NCBI RefSeq assembly: GCF_004354045.1
Contig: NZ_SMRT01000013.1
Coordinates: 62,001 to 126,000, forward strand
DNA: 64,000 nucleotides
DNA from: Paenibacillus piri
Lineage (GTDB): Bacteria; Bacillota; Bacilli; Paenibacillales; NBRC-103111
Direction: 5' to 3'
This document shows positions 62,695 to 64,000 of the stretch, piece after piece. Position numbers and translations under genes: made by a program. Positions within the stretch are counted from its first letter, which is position 1. Each line of letters opens with the position of its first letter. A model generated the notes under the pieces. It worked only from the letters and a program-made list of their open reading frames with translations, made no database searches and was not told the origin of the DNA.

Positions 62695-63525
62695 TTGTTA
62701 TTATCTTTTACTACGCTCGGGTGTCCGGCATGGCCCTTGGACAAAATCATTCGGCATGCATCGGAATACGGATTTGACGCGATTGATTTTAGAGGCCTGC
62801 AGGGTGAGATGAACATTTGGAAGCTGCCTGAATTTTCGGGGGATGCCAAGCAATCGCATGCCCGCATCGCAAACGCGGGATTGAAGGTATCTTGCTTTTC
62901 GAGCTCCGTACATGCCGTATCTGCGGAGAAGTATGAGCAGAACTTGAACGAAGTCAAGGAATATGCCCGGCTCTGCGAAATTTTCGAGACGCCGTACATA
63001 CGCGTATTCGGCGGTAAAATCGATGATCTCGACCGGGCGGAAGCTACCCGCCTGATGATCAAGCATTTAAAGGAAATGGCCTCGATCGCAGCTGCCTCCG
63101 GAGCCAAAGTACTGGTAGAAACGCATGACGATTGGACGGATTGCCGTTATTTGCAGCCGGTCATGGAGCAGGTGAACCATGAAGGGGCAGGCGTTCTATG
63201 GGACTTGCACCACCCGTACCGCACGATCGGCGAGCAGCCGGAGGATACCTGGAGCGCGTTGGGCCAATGGATTCAATACGTGCACGTCAAGGATTCGCTC
63301 AAAGTAGACGGTACAGGCCGCAGGCATCCGCATAAATATGTATTGAACGGCCAAGGGGATATCCCATTGAAAGAGATGTTCAAGCTGCTGCAAAAGAACG
63401 GCTACCAAGGCTATTACGTGTATGAGTGGGAAAAAGCGTGGTACCCTGATGAATTGGAAGAACCTGAAATTGCCTTCCCGCAATATGTGCAGTACATGAG
63501 AAAGGCGCAAGAGGAAATCCGATGA
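62695..63525 (+). CDS. Sugar phosphate isomerase/epimerase-like TIM barrel protein
   Basis: 276 residues. Xylose-isomerase-like fold (AP_endonuc_2) with metal ligands in VLVETHDDW (Glu), VLWDLHHPY (Asp, His), YVHVKDSLK (His) and YYVYEWEKAW (Glu). AGGGGTGA before TTG 62695. The stop overlaps the ATG of the Gfo/Idh remnant (ATGA), showing the two were translationally coupled in a sugar or inositol-type pathway. It appears intact, so its activity may persist without the partner. Confidence 0.88.
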   Translation: MLLSFTTLGCPAWPLDKIIRHASEYGFDAIDFRGLQGEMNIWKLPEFSGDAKQSHARIANAGLKVSCFSSSVHAVSAEKYEQNLNEVKEYARLCEIFETPYIRVFGGKIDDLDRAEATRLMIKHLKEMASIAAASGAKVLVETHDDWTDCRYLQPVMEQVNHEGAGVLWDLHHPYRTIGEQPEDTWSALGQWIQYVHVKDSLKVDGTGRRHPHKYVLNGQGDIPLKEMFKLLQKNGYQGYYVYEWEKAWYPDELEEPEIAFPQYVQYMRKAQEEIR

Positions 63526-63889
63526 GTCAAATAAGTCGGTAGTATCGGCCAAGGCCGCAGCGGTCTGGACATTCACACGAAATCGTTGTTTCGGATGAAA
63601 GAGCTGTATGAAATTGTGGCGATCGCCGACCTGGCTGCCGGAAAGATTGAAGATTTGCCGGGAACAGCTTGCTTGGCATGAAGAAAGCTGGGACGTACCG
63701 GAGGAGCAGGGAAAGAACTTGATGTTAGCGATGACGGAAAAGTATTATACGATGCTGTATCAAACGATGGTGCATCATGCGCCATTGGAGGCTACACTGG
63801 AGCAAGTAAGGCAGCGAATTGCCGTTATCGAGGAATGCCATAGGCCCGTTGTCGCAATTAAGCGCACAGGTATAAAAACGCGTATTTAA
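63522..63889 (+). pseudogene. Remnant of a Gfo/Idh/MocA oxidoreductase
   Basis: ATG 63522 starts MSQISR then stops. One frameshift later the Rossmann start continues as SIGQGRSGLDIHTKSLF, then MKELYEIVAIADL. Soon after, a different frame gives ESWDVPEEQGKNLMLAMTEKYY and RQRIAVIEECHR, the C-terminal end of the same family. About 120 codons remain of a normal 340-380, so a large internal deletion removed the catalytic part. Coupled to the preceding isomerase gene. Confidence 0.8.
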
Positions 63890-63917
63890 TATTAACGTTA
63901 ATACTCAATAAACATTT

Positions 63918-63964
63918 CCTTAGCCGGACGGTATTTATATACTGATTCAGGCTAAGGTTTTTTT
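63918..63964 (+). terminator. Rho-independent terminator
   Basis: CCTTAGCC and GGCTAAGG around a 24-nt loop, followed by seven T. A perfect palindrome TATTAACGTTAATA lies just upstream at about 63889-63902. Confidence 0.75.
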
Positions 63965-64000
63965 AACCCTCCAATTGCTCTATTATTTTCAAACTGCGGA

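Noticed and set aside
1..64000. CRISPR arrays, rRNA, tRNA, intact IS elements, replication origin
   Set aside because: Looked for regularly spaced repeats, transposase motifs and conserved RNA sequences; none found.

Overview
This 64-kb window looks like a chromosomal segment of a Gram-positive, spore-former-type Firmicute, most likely a Paenibacillus or close relative. The reasons are strong AGGAGG-type ribosome binding sites, many TTG/GTG starts, and an AraC-type membrane sensor followed by LplB/LplC-type permeases and a large lipoprotein binding protein. Several OmpR-type two-component systems sit beside ABC or membrane genes, and moderate-GC genes are interrupted by AT-rich patches. No rRNA, tRNA, CRISPR array, intact transposase or phage module was seen. 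The organism call is inference from gene style only.

Region by region. 1-3.3 kb is AT-rich accessory DNA: the 3' part of a ParA-like ATPase overlapping a SIR2-domain gene (a candidate anti-phage or NAD-related pair), a perfect but orphan CIRCE operator, a 264-bp segment bounded by inverted repeats, and a CoiA-like zinc-binding protein. 3.3-4.8 kb holds a decayed ECF42-type sigma gene beside its usual DGPF (YCII-like) partner, flanked by two copies of a 56-bp palindromic repeat. 6.0-11.8 kb is an envelope module (secreted protein, ABC-2 exporter, histidine kinase, response regulator, then two small membrane proteins). Both of its transcription units are preceded by the same array of three TTAGA repeats 11 bp apart. 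11.8-16.1 kb is a patchwork of gene remnants, a TetR/NmrA pair, a TMEM175-type channel and a ribbon-helix-helix regulator with its own operators. 16.4-28 kb carries a sulfatase, an XRE membrane regulator, malate:quinone oxidoreductase, ahpC-ahpF, a TetR-flavodoxin-like fusion in an operon with a Rieske oxygenase and a THI5-type binding protein, and a histidine kinase fused to an RsbR-like STAS domain.

28-39.3 kb holds a BlaI/BlaR1-like pair and a sugar locus (AraC sensor, two permeases, lipoprotein, DapA/NanA-type aldolase, sialidase-like protein). 39.5-45.6 kb has greA and a tight five-gene operon of poorly characterised families (OPT transporter, DUF917, DUF1177, AroM, M29-like aminopeptidase). 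45.7-50.5 kb, on the minus strand, carries a DUF4143 ATPase and a 1043-residue hybrid kinase with two kinase modules. 50.7-58.2 kb has a phasin-like/UbiB pair, a methyltransferase, an aldo/keto reductase, a cell-wall amidase and a luciferase-like monooxygenase. 58.4-62.5 kb is a two-component system followed by FMN-binding protein, ApbE and an RnfD/NqrB-like membrane protein, a compact predicted flavin electron-transfer module. The window ends with a TIM-barrel sugar isomerase translationally coupled to the remains of a Gfo/Idh/MocA dehydrogenase.

The observations most worth following are the ParA-SIR2 pair, the OPT-DUF917-DUF1177-AroM-peptidase operon, the TetR-flavodoxin fusion operon, the kinase-STAS fusion, the flavin electron-transfer module, and a palindromic repeat family that lands at gene 3' ends and in one case supplies a stop codon.
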